From 1XD8-76 sp051880335 (GTDB lineage Bacteria; Bacillota; Clostridia; Lachnospirales; Lachnospiraceae): a stretch of DNA of 9,254 nt. Both the position numbers and the translations under genes were made by a program. The notes below the pieces were generated by a model, which saw only the letters and a program-made list of their open reading frames with translations, was not told the DNA's origin and did not search any database. Location: positions 1 through 9,254 of the forward strand of contig JBJENT010000198.1 of NCBI GenBank assembly GCA_051880335.1. Reading direction: 5' to 3'. Numbering within the stretch: the stretch's first letter is position 1; each line of letters opens with the position of its first letter. Shown here in pieces: positions 1 to 5,743 of the stretch.

Positions 1-618
1 AAAGATAATCCGGCCTTAAGCAGACAGATCAAAGTAACGAATAAAGATGTGGCAGATACCTACTATTATGAAGGAAATGGTAATCTTGATATTTATGGGT
101 TAAATATGGCACCGATTCCTTATCAGATAACCGTCCAGTATGATAATGCAAATGGCTATTTCGGTCTGACCTATAATGAAGGTGCCGGTGATTCCAAACT
201 CCTTCTGAATAAAGTGGGATCCTATGCAGGCAGTGTTACGCTGGAAAAAGGAACCAATGCTACCACATTCCATGTAAAAGCAGCCGGTCACTGGACCATG
301 ACTTTGACACCGGTTCTTTCCACTACTACAAAGAATTTTGCCGGAACCGGAGATAAGGTATCCGGAAGATTTAAAGGTGATGGGAAAAATCATGATGTAT
401 ATTGTGCCAACTATGCCGGAAAAGGAAATTACATTGTCTGGCTGGTAGACATCAATGATAATAACAAGACACTTCTGGCAAATGGTGTCGGAACTTACGG
501 AAAAACGAAAAAAAAGGTTTACTTAAGCGAGTATCATAGTTATTATATTTCTGTGAAATCAGAAAGCAACTGGACAGTTGATTTCGGAACAGGAGAAGCA
601 GTGACCACCTTGAACTAA
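1..618 (+). CDS. Unrecognised beta-rich protein with two tandem modules (5' truncated)
   Basis: The frame is open to the left edge, so the real start and any signal peptide lie outside the window; the GTG at 49 is just an internal valine. I do not recognise the family. The visible 205 residues are rich in G, N, T, Y and K with alternating hydrophobic residues, typical of secreted beta-sandwich proteins. They appear to form two related modules, at nt 61-315 and 331-591. Each starts with a G-x-G stretch, has a central strand (GYFGLTY in the first, NYIVWLVD in the second), then a G-[ST]-Y motif, and ends in a V-K-x(4)-W-T-[MV] strand. This suggests an extracellular or surface protein with a repeated binding domain, but that is inference. 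No terminator is clear after the stop codon; the next gene starts 63 bases later. Confidence 0.7.
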   Translation, partial: KDNPALSRQIKVTNKDVADTYYYEGNGNLDIYGLNMAPIPYQITVQYDNANGYFGLTYNEGAGDSKLLLNKVGSYAGSVTLEKGTNATTFHVKAAGHWTMTLTPVLSTTTKNFAGTGDKVSGRFKGDGKNHDVYCANYAGKGNYIVWLVDINDNNKTLLANGVGTYGKTKKKVYLSEYHSYYISVKSESNWTVDFGTGEAVTTLN

Positions 619-681
619 ATAAGTGAAACAAGAGAAACTTGTCAAAATCAGTTTGACTTATGAGAAACAGGAAAAGGTCAT

Positions 682-1590
682 TTGAGTAATAACATGAATA
701 AAACAGTAATCGGACATTTGACAGCGCTTGCAACAGTATCAGTATGGGGAGTGACTTTTATTTCTACCAAAGTACTTTTAAGGTCCTTTACCCCGGTTGA
801 AATATTGCTGATACGATTTGTGATGGGATATCTTACTTTACTTATCTTAGCACCGCATCGATTCCGGTTACAGAATAGGAAACAGGAACTATATTATGCG
901 GCAGCCGGTCTTACGGGTGTCGCATTGTATTATTTAATGGAAAATATAGCATTGACTTATACCATGGCATCCAATGTGGGGGTCATCATATCCATAGCAC
1001 CATTTTTTACAGCTATTCTGGCCATGTTTTGCACAAAAGAAAAGGAAAAAGTACATCCTACCTTTTTCCTGGGTTTTGTAGTGGCTTTAGTCGGTATTTC
1101 CCTGATCAGCTTTAATGGCAGTAAGATGCAGCTAAATCCTCTGGGGGATCTGCTCACTGTGGGAGCAGCTTTTGTCTGGGCAGTGTATTCCATTGTTCTT
1201 CGTAAAATCAATTCTTTTGGTTATCGGACTCTGGATAATACAAAACGTATTTTTTTATGGGGACTATTGTTTATGATACCGGCAGTGCTGTGCATGGGAT
1301 TCAAGCCGGATGTTCAGAAATTAGCGGAGCCGGTCAATATCGGTAATTTCATTTTTCTGGGTGTGATTGCCTGTGCCATATGCTTTGTGACCTGGAATTA
1401 TGCTGCCAAGCTGCTGGGCGCAGTAAAAACCAACGTGTACATCTATCTGGATCCGGTGATTACCGTAACGGTTTCTGCCATTGTTTTAAAAGAAAAAATA
1501 ACACCGCTTATTCTGATGGGAATGATTCTGACGCTTATCGGACTGTTTTTGTCGGAGATAAGACCGGAGAAAATTCACAAATCTAAATAA
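682..1590 (+). CDS. EamA/DMT-family membrane transporter
   Basis: A 302-residue integral membrane protein of the drug/metabolite transporter superfamily, with the usual length of about 300 residues and ten predicted helices arranged as two EamA repeats (about residues 10-140 and 150-292). The N-terminal W-G-V-T-F-I-S-T-K segment in helix 1 and the R-F-x(3)-Y-L-T-L segment in helix 2 are typical. The second repeat ends in the common Y-x-x-P-V-x-x-V/T helix (nt 1441-1490), followed by a short basic tail. Substrates in this family range from amino acids to nucleosides and drugs and cannot be told here. The TTG start at 682 is chosen because AGGA (669-672) lies 9 bases upstream; ATG 694, which would give 298 residues, is the alternative. 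A strong terminator follows at once, so this is the last gene of its transcript. No convincing promoter is seen in 619-681, so co-transcription with the upstream gene is possible. Confidence 0.92.
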   Translation: MSNNMNKTVIGHLTALATVSVWGVTFISTKVLLRSFTPVEILLIRFVMGYLTLLILAPHRFRLQNRKQELYYAAAGLTGVALYYLMENIALTYTMASNVGVIISIAPFFTAILAMFCTKEKEKVHPTFFLGFVVALVGISLISFNGSKMQLNPLGDLLTVGAAFVWAVYSIVLRKINSFGYRTLDNTKRIFLWGLLFMIPAVLCMGFKPDVQKLAEPVNIGNFIFLGVIACAICFVTWNYAAKLLGAVKTNVYIYLDPVITVTVSAIVLKEKITPLILMGMILTLIGLFLSEIRPEKIHKSK

Positions 1591-1600
1591 TAAATATATA

Positions 1601-1660
1601 CAAGCATACTTCGGCTAAATTTTATGTTCATTACCATAAGCTGAGATATGCTTGTTTTTT
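1601..1660 (+). terminator. Rho-independent terminator after the transporter gene
   Basis: CAAGCATA (1601-1608) pairs perfectly with TATGCTTG (1647-1654). After one C/A mismatch the stem continues for about seven more pairs (1610-1616 with 1639-1645, two of them G-U). The loop is about 22 nt, and a run of six T (1655-1660) follows directly. Confidence 0.88.
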
Positions 1661-1668
1661 GTCGTGAA

Positions 1669-1705
1669 TTCGGCTAATCTTAAATCATATTAAATATTAG
1701 CCGAA
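1669..1705. promoter_or_regulatory. Perfect 10-bp inverted repeat, candidate operator
   Basis: TTCGGCTAAT (1669-1678) is repeated as the exact reverse complement ATTAGCCGAA (1696-1705) around a 17-bp AT-only-but-two core. It sits 33 bp upstream of the TerB-like gene start, where its promoter should be. No T tract follows on either strand, so it is not a good terminator. A third copy of the arm, TTCGGCTAA, is at 1610-1618 inside the preceding terminator. I could not place a convincing -35/-10 pair; the AT-rich core could hold the -10. Function as an operator is inference. Confidence 0.5.
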
Positions 1706-1738
1706 AGAAATACAGAAATGATTTACAGGGGGACAACG

Positions 1739-2254
1739 ATGAATTTTCAATTAGTAAAAACAATTCAAAGTGATTTTGAGGGGATGTGTAATGTATTTGA
1801 CCGTGTAGAAGAGGTTGGATTATATAAAAATCCATTCGGTCAGTTTTCGCTAAGAAAAGTACTGGAACTGGATATTGCCAGTTTTTTGATGTTTTTATCT
1901 GCATCAGATGGTGTAATTGATGAAGATGAAGTAGAGTTGTACCAGGCGGTAACCGGATACACAGATAATGTAGATGAAATCGTAGACTTCATTGTGGAGA
2001 ATAATATTTATTCAGCAGAGTTTGAGTCTACTATCCCTATTTCCATGAAAATTGCAGTGGAAGCAGAGCGTAATTATCATAAAATCATGGAAATGGATCA
2101 TAGATATACTTTCCCGGGGATGCTTTATAATTTGTACGAAAGAATTGGAAAGGCACTGATTGGAATTGATGGTAGTATTACTGCGGAAGAGAGAAGAGAT
2201 TATAGTGTCTATTTGGCAAATTTAAAGGAATATATTTCTCGGTGTGGATTTTAA
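1739..2254 (+). CDS. TerB-like acidic helical protein, function unknown
   Basis: A 171-residue soluble, acidic, apparently all-helical protein. The ATG at 1739 is chosen over ATG 1718 because AGGGGG (1727-1732) stands six bases before it. Two similar motifs are visible: S-D-G-V-I-D-E-D-E at about residue 57-65 and I-D-G-S-I-T-A-E-E near residue 146. The D-G-x-I-x-x-x-E pattern following a helix resembles the metal-binding motif of TerB/TerB-like domains, and also EF-hand-like loops. TerB domains occur in tellurite-resistance and stress or phage-defence contexts, but nothing nearby (no terC, terD or terZ) supports such a role here. It lies 68 bases before the LytTR-PAS gene in the same direction with no terminator between them, so the two may be co-transcribed. 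The family assignment rests on the motif only. Confidence 0.6.
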   Translation: MNFQLVKTIQSDFEGMCNVFDRVEEVGLYKNPFGQFSLRKVLELDIASFLMFLSASDGVIDEDEVELYQAVTGYTDNVDEIVDFIVENNIYSAEFESTIPISMKIAVEAERNYHKIMEMDHRYTFPGMLYNLYERIGKALIGIDGSITAEERRDYSVYLANLKEYISRCGF

Positions 2255-2259
2255 CAGTA

Positions 2260-2289
2260 TTGCATATATTATAAAAAATGTAGTAGAAT
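2260..2289 (+). promoter_or_regulatory. Candidate promoter of the LytTR-PAS gene
   Basis: TTGCAT (2260-2265), an 18-bp spacer and TAGAAT (2284-2289; five of six match to TATAAT). The start would be near 2296, about 27 bases before the TTG start codon. The -35 match is weak. Confidence 0.45.
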
Positions 2290-2322
2290 CACTAAAAACA
2301 ATTAGAATTGCAGGTGATTTCA

Positions 2323-3114
2323 TTGCAGGATGTAAAAAATATAACCATTATTTCCAATAAAAATAAAATATCACTGAATGTGAGCTCCATTCTCTATGTT
2401 CTCAAAGTTGGAAACTGTGCAGAAATTCATGTTTCCGGGGACCGGATTTATACGACCAGAACCACGCTTGCTGAGCTTTCTGAAATGCTGGGAGATAGTT
2501 TTCTCATGATTCATCGGGGATGTCTTGTTTCCGTTATGGCAATACATGATATCACGGATAAGATTAATCTAAGTAATGGGGAATCCCTTATTTACACGAA
2601 GCGGAAGAAAAATGAGATTCTGGATGAGTTTCATAGGAAACAAAAGTGCATTATTGAGAGTTTTCATTCGGAAGGAATACCTCTTACAGTGGAAGAATAT
2701 CATGAACATTATAAATGTTTTGATACCATGCCTTTTGCGTTTACAGATATTGAAATGGTATTTGATGAAGAACGTCATGCAGTAGACTGGATTTTCAGAT
2801 ATGGTAATCAGGCACTGGCAAAATTGGAAAAATATCCTCTGGATCAGCTTATCGGAGCTTCTTTCGGCAGTATTTTTGCCAATATGGATTCCAAATGGCT
2901 GAGAAGTTATGAAAGGTCTGCTTTGTATGGAGAAATTTTAGAAATAGTAGATTATAGTCCGGAAATCAATGCATATTTAAAGGTGATTAGTTTTCCGACC
3001 TTCCCAGGACATTGTGGCTGTATTTTGTTTGATGTTTCAAATAATGTGCAAATTAAAAACAATACAGAGTTAGAAAAAGCATTTATTGAATCTTGGAAAG
3101 GCATTACACTGTGA
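2323..3114 (+). CDS. LytTR DNA-binding regulator with C-terminal PAS-like domain
   Basis: A 263-residue transcription factor. Residues about 1-105 form a LytTR domain: the S-S-I-L-Y-V strand, the T-R-T-T-L-A-E-L helix, the hallmark M-I-H-R-G-C-L-V segment (H64, R65) and the closing L-S-N-G-E-S-L-I-Y-T-K-R-K-K. LytTR domains (AgrA, ComE, VirR, LytR) bind paired direct repeats. Residues about 130-255 look like a PAS domain: C-F-D-T-M-P-F-A start, a V-D-W-I-F-R-Y-G-N-Q-A strand-helix, L-I-G-A-S-F, and a final strand ending in I-L-F-D-V-S-N. No receiver domain or membrane segment is present, so it is probably a cytoplasmic one-component sensor. The TTG at 2323 is chosen because AGGTG (2312-2316) lies six bases upstream; TTG 2308 has no such site. 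A matching LytTR-type site lies just downstream. Confidence 0.88.
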   Translation: MQDVKNITIISNKNKISLNVSSILYVLKVGNCAEIHVSGDRIYTTRTTLAELSEMLGDSFLMIHRGCLVSVMAIHDITDKINLSNGESLIYTKRKKNEILDEFHRKQKCIIESFHSEGIPLTVEEYHEHYKCFDTMPFAFTDIEMVFDEERHAVDWIFRYGNQALAKLEKYPLDQLIGASFGSIFANMDSKWLRSYERSALYGEILEIVDYSPEINAYLKVISFPTFPGHCGCILFDVSNNVQIKNNTELEKAFIESWKGITL

Positions 3115-3138
3115 TGAATAAAAATGTCGTTTCATCAC
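3111..3138 (+). repeat. 8-bp inverted repeat over the LytTR gene stop
   Basis: GTGATGAA (3111-3118, containing the TGA stop) pairs with TTCATCAC (3131-3138) across a 12-nt loop. There is no T tract after it, so it is unlikely to terminate alone. Its right arm is the 3' half of the first 21-bp-spaced direct repeat, so the half-site TTC[AG]TCAC occurs once inverted and twice direct. Confidence 0.45.
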
Positions 3139-3159
3139 GAAATCATGTCGTTTCGTCAC
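3124..3159 (+). promoter_or_regulatory. Tandem direct repeats with 21-bp period, candidate LytTR binding site
   Basis: ATGTCGTTTCATCAC (3124-3138) and ATGTCGTTTCGTCAC (3145-3159) agree at 14 of 15 positions and start exactly 21 bp apart, two helical turns. The second copy ends 7 bp before a good -35 element. This spacing and placement match LytTR activator sites, where two ~9-bp repeats are separated by 12-13 bp (as for ComE and AgrA). The core TCGTTTC[AG]T partly resembles the ComE half-site (aCAnTTcAG). The regulator gene ends 10 bp upstream. Binding is inference. Confidence 0.6.
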
Positions 3160-3166
3160 AACTAGA

Positions 3167-3195
3167 TTGTTTTGAAAAGAAACCGGTGCTAATAT
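3167..3195 (+). promoter_or_regulatory. Sigma-A promoter downstream of the tandem repeats
   Basis: TTGTTT (3167-3172), a 17-bp spacer and TAATAT (3190-3195), with TG at 3187-3188 forming an extended -10. The start is expected near 3202. No ordinary gene follows on this strand before the terminator at 3228-3291. Confidence 0.6.
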
Positions 3196-3201
3196 AAGTC
3201 C

Positions 3202-3291
3202 CGCAGGTAAAGGGGATTTAATGATATGTGTGATAGGAGTATAGCAGTTTTCAAAGTGACTGCTATACTCCAGGTATCACACTATTTTTTT
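3202..3291 (+). ncRNA. Candidate ~90-nt small RNA (or micro-ORF transcript)
   Basis: This is predicted from a promoter (3167-3195) and a strong terminator (3228-3291) with no normal gene between them, in the gap between the LytTR-PAS gene and convergent aroC. The RNA would have an unstructured purine-rich 5' part with AGGTAAAGGGG (3205-3215), followed by a hairpin of 21 base pairs. AGGGG (3211-3215) also looks like a ribosome binding site for ATG 3221, opening a seven-codon ORF, M-I-C-V-I-G-V, that stops at 3242-3244 inside the hairpin. Tandem repeats upstream suggest control by the neighbouring LytTR protein. RNAIII and VR-RNA are known regulatory RNAs driven by LytTR proteins. No known RNA family is recognised. 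The exact start is estimated from the -10. Confidence 0.42.
3228..3291 (+). terminator. Long Rho-independent terminator
   Basis: GGAGTATAGCAGT (3236-3248) pairs perfectly with ACTGCTATACTCC (3259-3271) around a 10-nt loop. The stem then extends by eight pairs, GTGTGATA (3228-3235) with TATCACAC (3275-3282), past a 3-nt AGG bulge. Seven T follow at 3285-3291. It would end both the short transcript and read-through from the LytTR-PAS gene. The minus strand lacks a T run on the other side. Confidence 0.9.
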
Positions 3292-3320
3292 GCCTATTCA
3301 GAGCCATGCAAAATCGAATA

Positions 3321-3346
3321 AAATGTTTTGCTTGCAAAGAACATTT
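3321..3346 (-). terminator. Probable terminator of aroC
   Basis: Directly after the aroC stop codon, AAATGTT and AACATTT (3321-3327 with 3340-3346) form a 7-bp stem with a further TTGC/GCAA pairing inside. On the minus strand it is followed by a T-rich but interrupted stretch. Moderate quality. Confidence 0.5.
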
Positions 3347-3347
3347 G

Positions 3348-4454
3348 TTACTTTTTTATATTATAAAACTCCTCAAGAGAACTCATTTTGGAACTCATAT
3401 TGATCATCATCAAATCTAAAACAGTGAGGGCAGTCATGCATTCCACAACCACCACAGCTCTTGGAACAATGACTGGGTCATGGCGACCCTTAATCTGGAT
3501 GGTGATATTTTCACCATCTTTATTTATGGTTTCCTGCTCCTGGAAAATGGATGGAGTAGGTTTCACATAGGTCTTGAAAAATAAGGTATCTCCATCACTC
3601 ATGCCGCCCAGGGTACCACCGCAGTGATTGGTCTTTTTCGTGATTTTCCCATCAGACATCATGAAAGCATCATTGTTTTCACTTCCTTTTGCTTTGGAGG
3701 CCCATAGTCCGTCACCCATCTCAAAGGCTTTGACCGCACCGATAGAAACCATAGCTTTGGCCAGAGAAGCATCCAGTTTATCAAAAACTGTTTCACCGAT
3801 ACCGACAGGAAGACCGGTAACCCGGCAGCCAATCACACCACCGGAGGAATCTCTGTCAGCTTTGCACTGATTTAAATAGTCGACTGCTTTTTCAGAAGCT
3901 TCTGAATCCGGCATACAGGAAGGAGTCTGGGTAATCAGATTGGCGTCAAATTTATCGTAATCAATGGAGATGGGTCCAAGGGATTCTGTATAAGCACAGA
4001 TCTGAACTCCCAACTGTGACAGTATTTTGGCTGCAACAGCACCTGCTGCCACACGTCCCGCAGTTTCCCGTCCGGAAGAACGTCCCCCGCCTCTATAATC
4101 CCGGAATCCATATTTGGCATCAAAGGTATAGTCGGCGTGTCCCGGTCTGTAATAGGAAGCTATTTCAGAATAATCGGAAGATTTCTGGGAGGTGTTGCGA
4201 ATCATAAGAGAAATCGGGGTACCGGTAGTTTTTCCTTCGAAAACACCGCTTAAGATTTCAACACAGTCAGATTCCTTTCTGGGAGTAGACAAACTGTTCT
4301 GTCCCGGTTTACGACGGTCCAGATATTTCTGGATATCTTCTTCAGAAAGAGACAGCCCGGCTGGGCAACCATCGATTACTGCTCCAAGTGCAGCTCCATG
4401 GGATTCTCCCCACGTCATAACTTTAAAGATTGTTCCTGTTGTTGATCCAGCCAT
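3348..4454 (-). CDS. aroC: Chorismate synthase
   Basis: A 368-residue enzyme that converts 5-enolpyruvylshikimate-3-phosphate to chorismate using reduced FMN, the last common step to the aromatic amino acids and folate. All three family signatures are present: G-E-S-H-G at residues 16-20, G-G-G-R-S-S-G-R-E-T at 122-131, and R-H-D-P at 324-327, followed by V-P-R-A and E-C-M. The length is normal for the family. The start at 4454 (M-A-G-S-T-T-G) is fixed by a near-perfect AGGAGGA on the minus strand (4461-4467), six bases before the ATG; the further 13 upstream codons are unrelated to the family. It stands alone on this strand, away from other aro genes, between its own promoter (4501-4529) and a modest terminator. 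No NAD(P)H:FMN reductase domain is fused, so it is the monofunctional bacterial type. Confidence 0.98.
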   Translation of the reverse strand: MAGSTTGTIFKVMTWGESHGAALGAVIDGCPAGLSLSEEDIQKYLDRRKPGQNSLSTPRKESDCVEILSGVFEGKTTGTPISLMIRNTSQKSSDYSEIASYYRPGHADYTFDAKYGFRDYRGGGRSSGRETAGRVAAGAVAAKILSQLGVQICAYTESLGPISIDYDKFDANLITQTPSCMPDSEASEKAVDYLNQCKADRDSSGGVIGCRVTGLPVGIGETVFDKLDASLAKAMVSIGAVKAFEMGDGLWASKAKGSENNDAFMMSDGKITKKTNHCGGTLGGMSDGDTLFFKTYVKPTPSIFQEQETINKDGENITIQIKGRHDPVIVPRAVVVVECMTALTVLDLMMINMSSKMSSLEEFYNIKK

Positions 4455-4500
4455 ATAGATCCTCCTGTCTGATTTTTTACGTAATAATAACATTCATATT

Positions 4501-4529
4501 ATTATATAAAATGAAAGGTAAAAAAACAA
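4501..4529 (-). promoter_or_regulatory. Promoter of aroC
   Basis: On the minus strand: TTGTTT (4529-4524), a 17-bp spacer and a perfect TATAAT (4506-4501). The start is expected near 4494, giving a leader of about 40 nt, too short for an attenuator or T-box. Confidence 0.65.
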
Positions 4530-4552
4530 TGGATGGAAATGTGATTTGTTCT

Positions 4553-4580
4553 TTGATTCCTGTATGTTTTGTGATATGAT
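4553..4580 (+). promoter_or_regulatory. Promoter of the VanY-like gene
   Basis: TTGATT (4553-4558), a 16-bp spacer and TATGAT (4575-4580), preceded by TG at 4572-4573 (extended -10). The start would be near 4587, leaving a leader of about 73 nt. It is divergent from the aroC promoter, with about 24 bp between the two -35 boxes. Confidence 0.6.
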
Positions 4581-4659
4581 ACATATTGAATTTGTTGAGA
4601 ATTTCATTTATCTGATTTACAAAAGGAAAGTATGAGTTTCATACGGGGAATACGAGAGA

Positions 4660-5697
4660 ATGAACGAGTCGCTTAAAGAGAGAATTATTTCTGCTTTTGG
4701 ACGAACTATGAAGAAGTACCCTATTTTTAGAGGACCGATCACAGTTTGTCTTTTTTTCGTACTCTTAGTGGTTCGTTTTTGCATGATGATATCTTCTAAT
4801 TCCAAGAAGCTCATTTCCCTTTCTGTGCTTTGTGTTTTCTTTTCCATCAGCTGCAGCTTCAGTGCACCTGTTTTTCAGATGGGAGAAGAGTATGAGGAAG
4901 AAGAGCCAGCTTTTTCCATGGAGCATTTGGAAGGGGAAGACATTACCCTGGCAACCGAATATGTGGTAGCGGATTATGAGGAAGAGGTAAGTGAACGGGA
5001 AGATCTGGTTTCCGTGGACAATCCGGAAATAGAAACCGATGAAGATATGGATATCGATAACTACTCCATGGATGAGATTCTGGCAGAAAATGAATGGAAT
5101 GAAACCGATTCCAGACCTTCTGCAGGAAATGAAACAGAAGAATGGATGACCATATTGGTAAATAAACAGCATCCGATTCCGGAAGATTATGAATTTACGC
5201 TGGGAACTATCACCGGCAACCTGCAGTGTGATGAACGAATTATTCCGGATCTTCTGGATATGCTTCAGGAAGCAAAAAATGATAACATTTCTCTTGTAAT
5301 CTGTTCCCCTTATCGTAATCTGGACAGACAGCAGATGTTGTTTAACCGAAAAATCAACAGCTATATGGGCAGAGGTATGTCTTATATGGAAGCCTATAAG
5401 ATGGCATCCCAGGCAGTTACGATTCCGGGATCCAGTGAACATCAGCTGGGGCTTGCTCTTGATATCTATACAGCATCTTATATGACACTGGATGCAGGTT
5501 TTGGAGATACTAAGGCAGGGATGTGGCTAAGAGAGCATTGCAGTGAATATGGATTTATTCTTCGTTATCCGGAAGGAAAAGAATATATTACCGGAATCGA
5601 ATATGAGCCATGGCATTTTCGGTATGTGGGAAAAGAAGCCGCAGTCTATATCATGGAGCATGGAATCTGTCTGGAAGAATATATTGATGGTCAATAA
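4660..5697 (+). CDS. VanY/M15-family D-alanyl-D-alanine carboxypeptidase-like protein
   Basis: A 345-residue protein with a C-terminal M15 peptidase domain (about residues 165-345) that in this family removes the last D-Ala from peptidoglycan stem peptides at the cell surface. The zinc ligands are visible: S-S-E-H-Q-L-G-L-A-L-D (H261, D268) and E-P-W-H-F-R-Y-V-G (E316 catalytic, H319). The S-P-Y-R motif (nt 5305-5316) is also typical. The N-terminus has two hydrophobic stretches (about 26-44 and 51-68), then a very acidic linker (76-161; about 35 of 86 residues are D or E) that probably spaces the enzyme from the membrane. The start at 4660 has GGGGAA (4645-4650) nine bases upstream; a later start at 4783 would give a classical signal peptide but has no visible ribosome site. 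No vanA-type genes are nearby, so a housekeeping wall role is more likely than glycopeptide resistance. tgt follows 46 bases on with no terminator. Confidence 0.88.
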   Translation: MNESLKERIISAFGRTMKKYPIFRGPITVCLFFVLLVVRFCMMISSNSKKLISLSVLCVFFSISCSFSAPVFQMGEEYEEEEPAFSMEHLEGEDITLATEYVVADYEEEVSEREDLVSVDNPEIETDEDMDIDNYSMDEILAENEWNETDSRPSAGNETEEWMTILVNKQHPIPEDYEFTLGTITGNLQCDERIIPDLLDMLQEAKNDNISLVICSPYRNLDRQQMLFNRKINSYMGRGMSYMEAYKMASQAVTIPGSSEHQLGLALDIYTASYMTLDAGFGDTKAGMWLREHCSEYGFILRYPEGKEYITGIEYEPWHFRYVGKEAAVYIMEHGICLEEYIDGQ

Positions 5698-5743
5698 AAG
5701 GACAAAAAATTAGTATAGATTGTTTAGAATTTAGGAGTATTTT

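Noticed and set aside
49..51. GTG as the true start of the first gene.
   Set aside because: The frame is open to the left edge and there is no ribosome site before it, so the gene most likely begins outside the window.
641..657. GTCAAA/TTTGAC inverted repeat between the first gene and the transporter, as a terminator.
   Set aside because: Only six pairs and no T run follows; too weak to call.
1739..2254. Tellurite-resistance terB.
   Set aside because: Only the D-G-x-I-x-x-x-E motifs support a TerB-like fold; no other ter gene is present, so a resistance role is not claimed.
3196..3220. Possible riboswitch: AAGTCCC pairing with GGGATTT ahead of a ribosome site.
   Set aside because: I recognise no known riboswitch core, and the predicted transcript start near 3202 would remove the left arm. 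Kept only as a comment on read-through RNA.
4765..5442. A 225-codon minus-strand open frame opposite the VanY-like gene.
   Set aside because: It is antisense to a gene with intact zinc and catalytic motifs, and its translation shows no recognisable domain; a shadow frame.
4660..5697. Glycopeptide-resistance vanY.
   Set aside because: No vanR, vanS, vanH, vanA or vanX homologue is nearby, and VanY-like M15 proteins are common in Clostridia without resistance.
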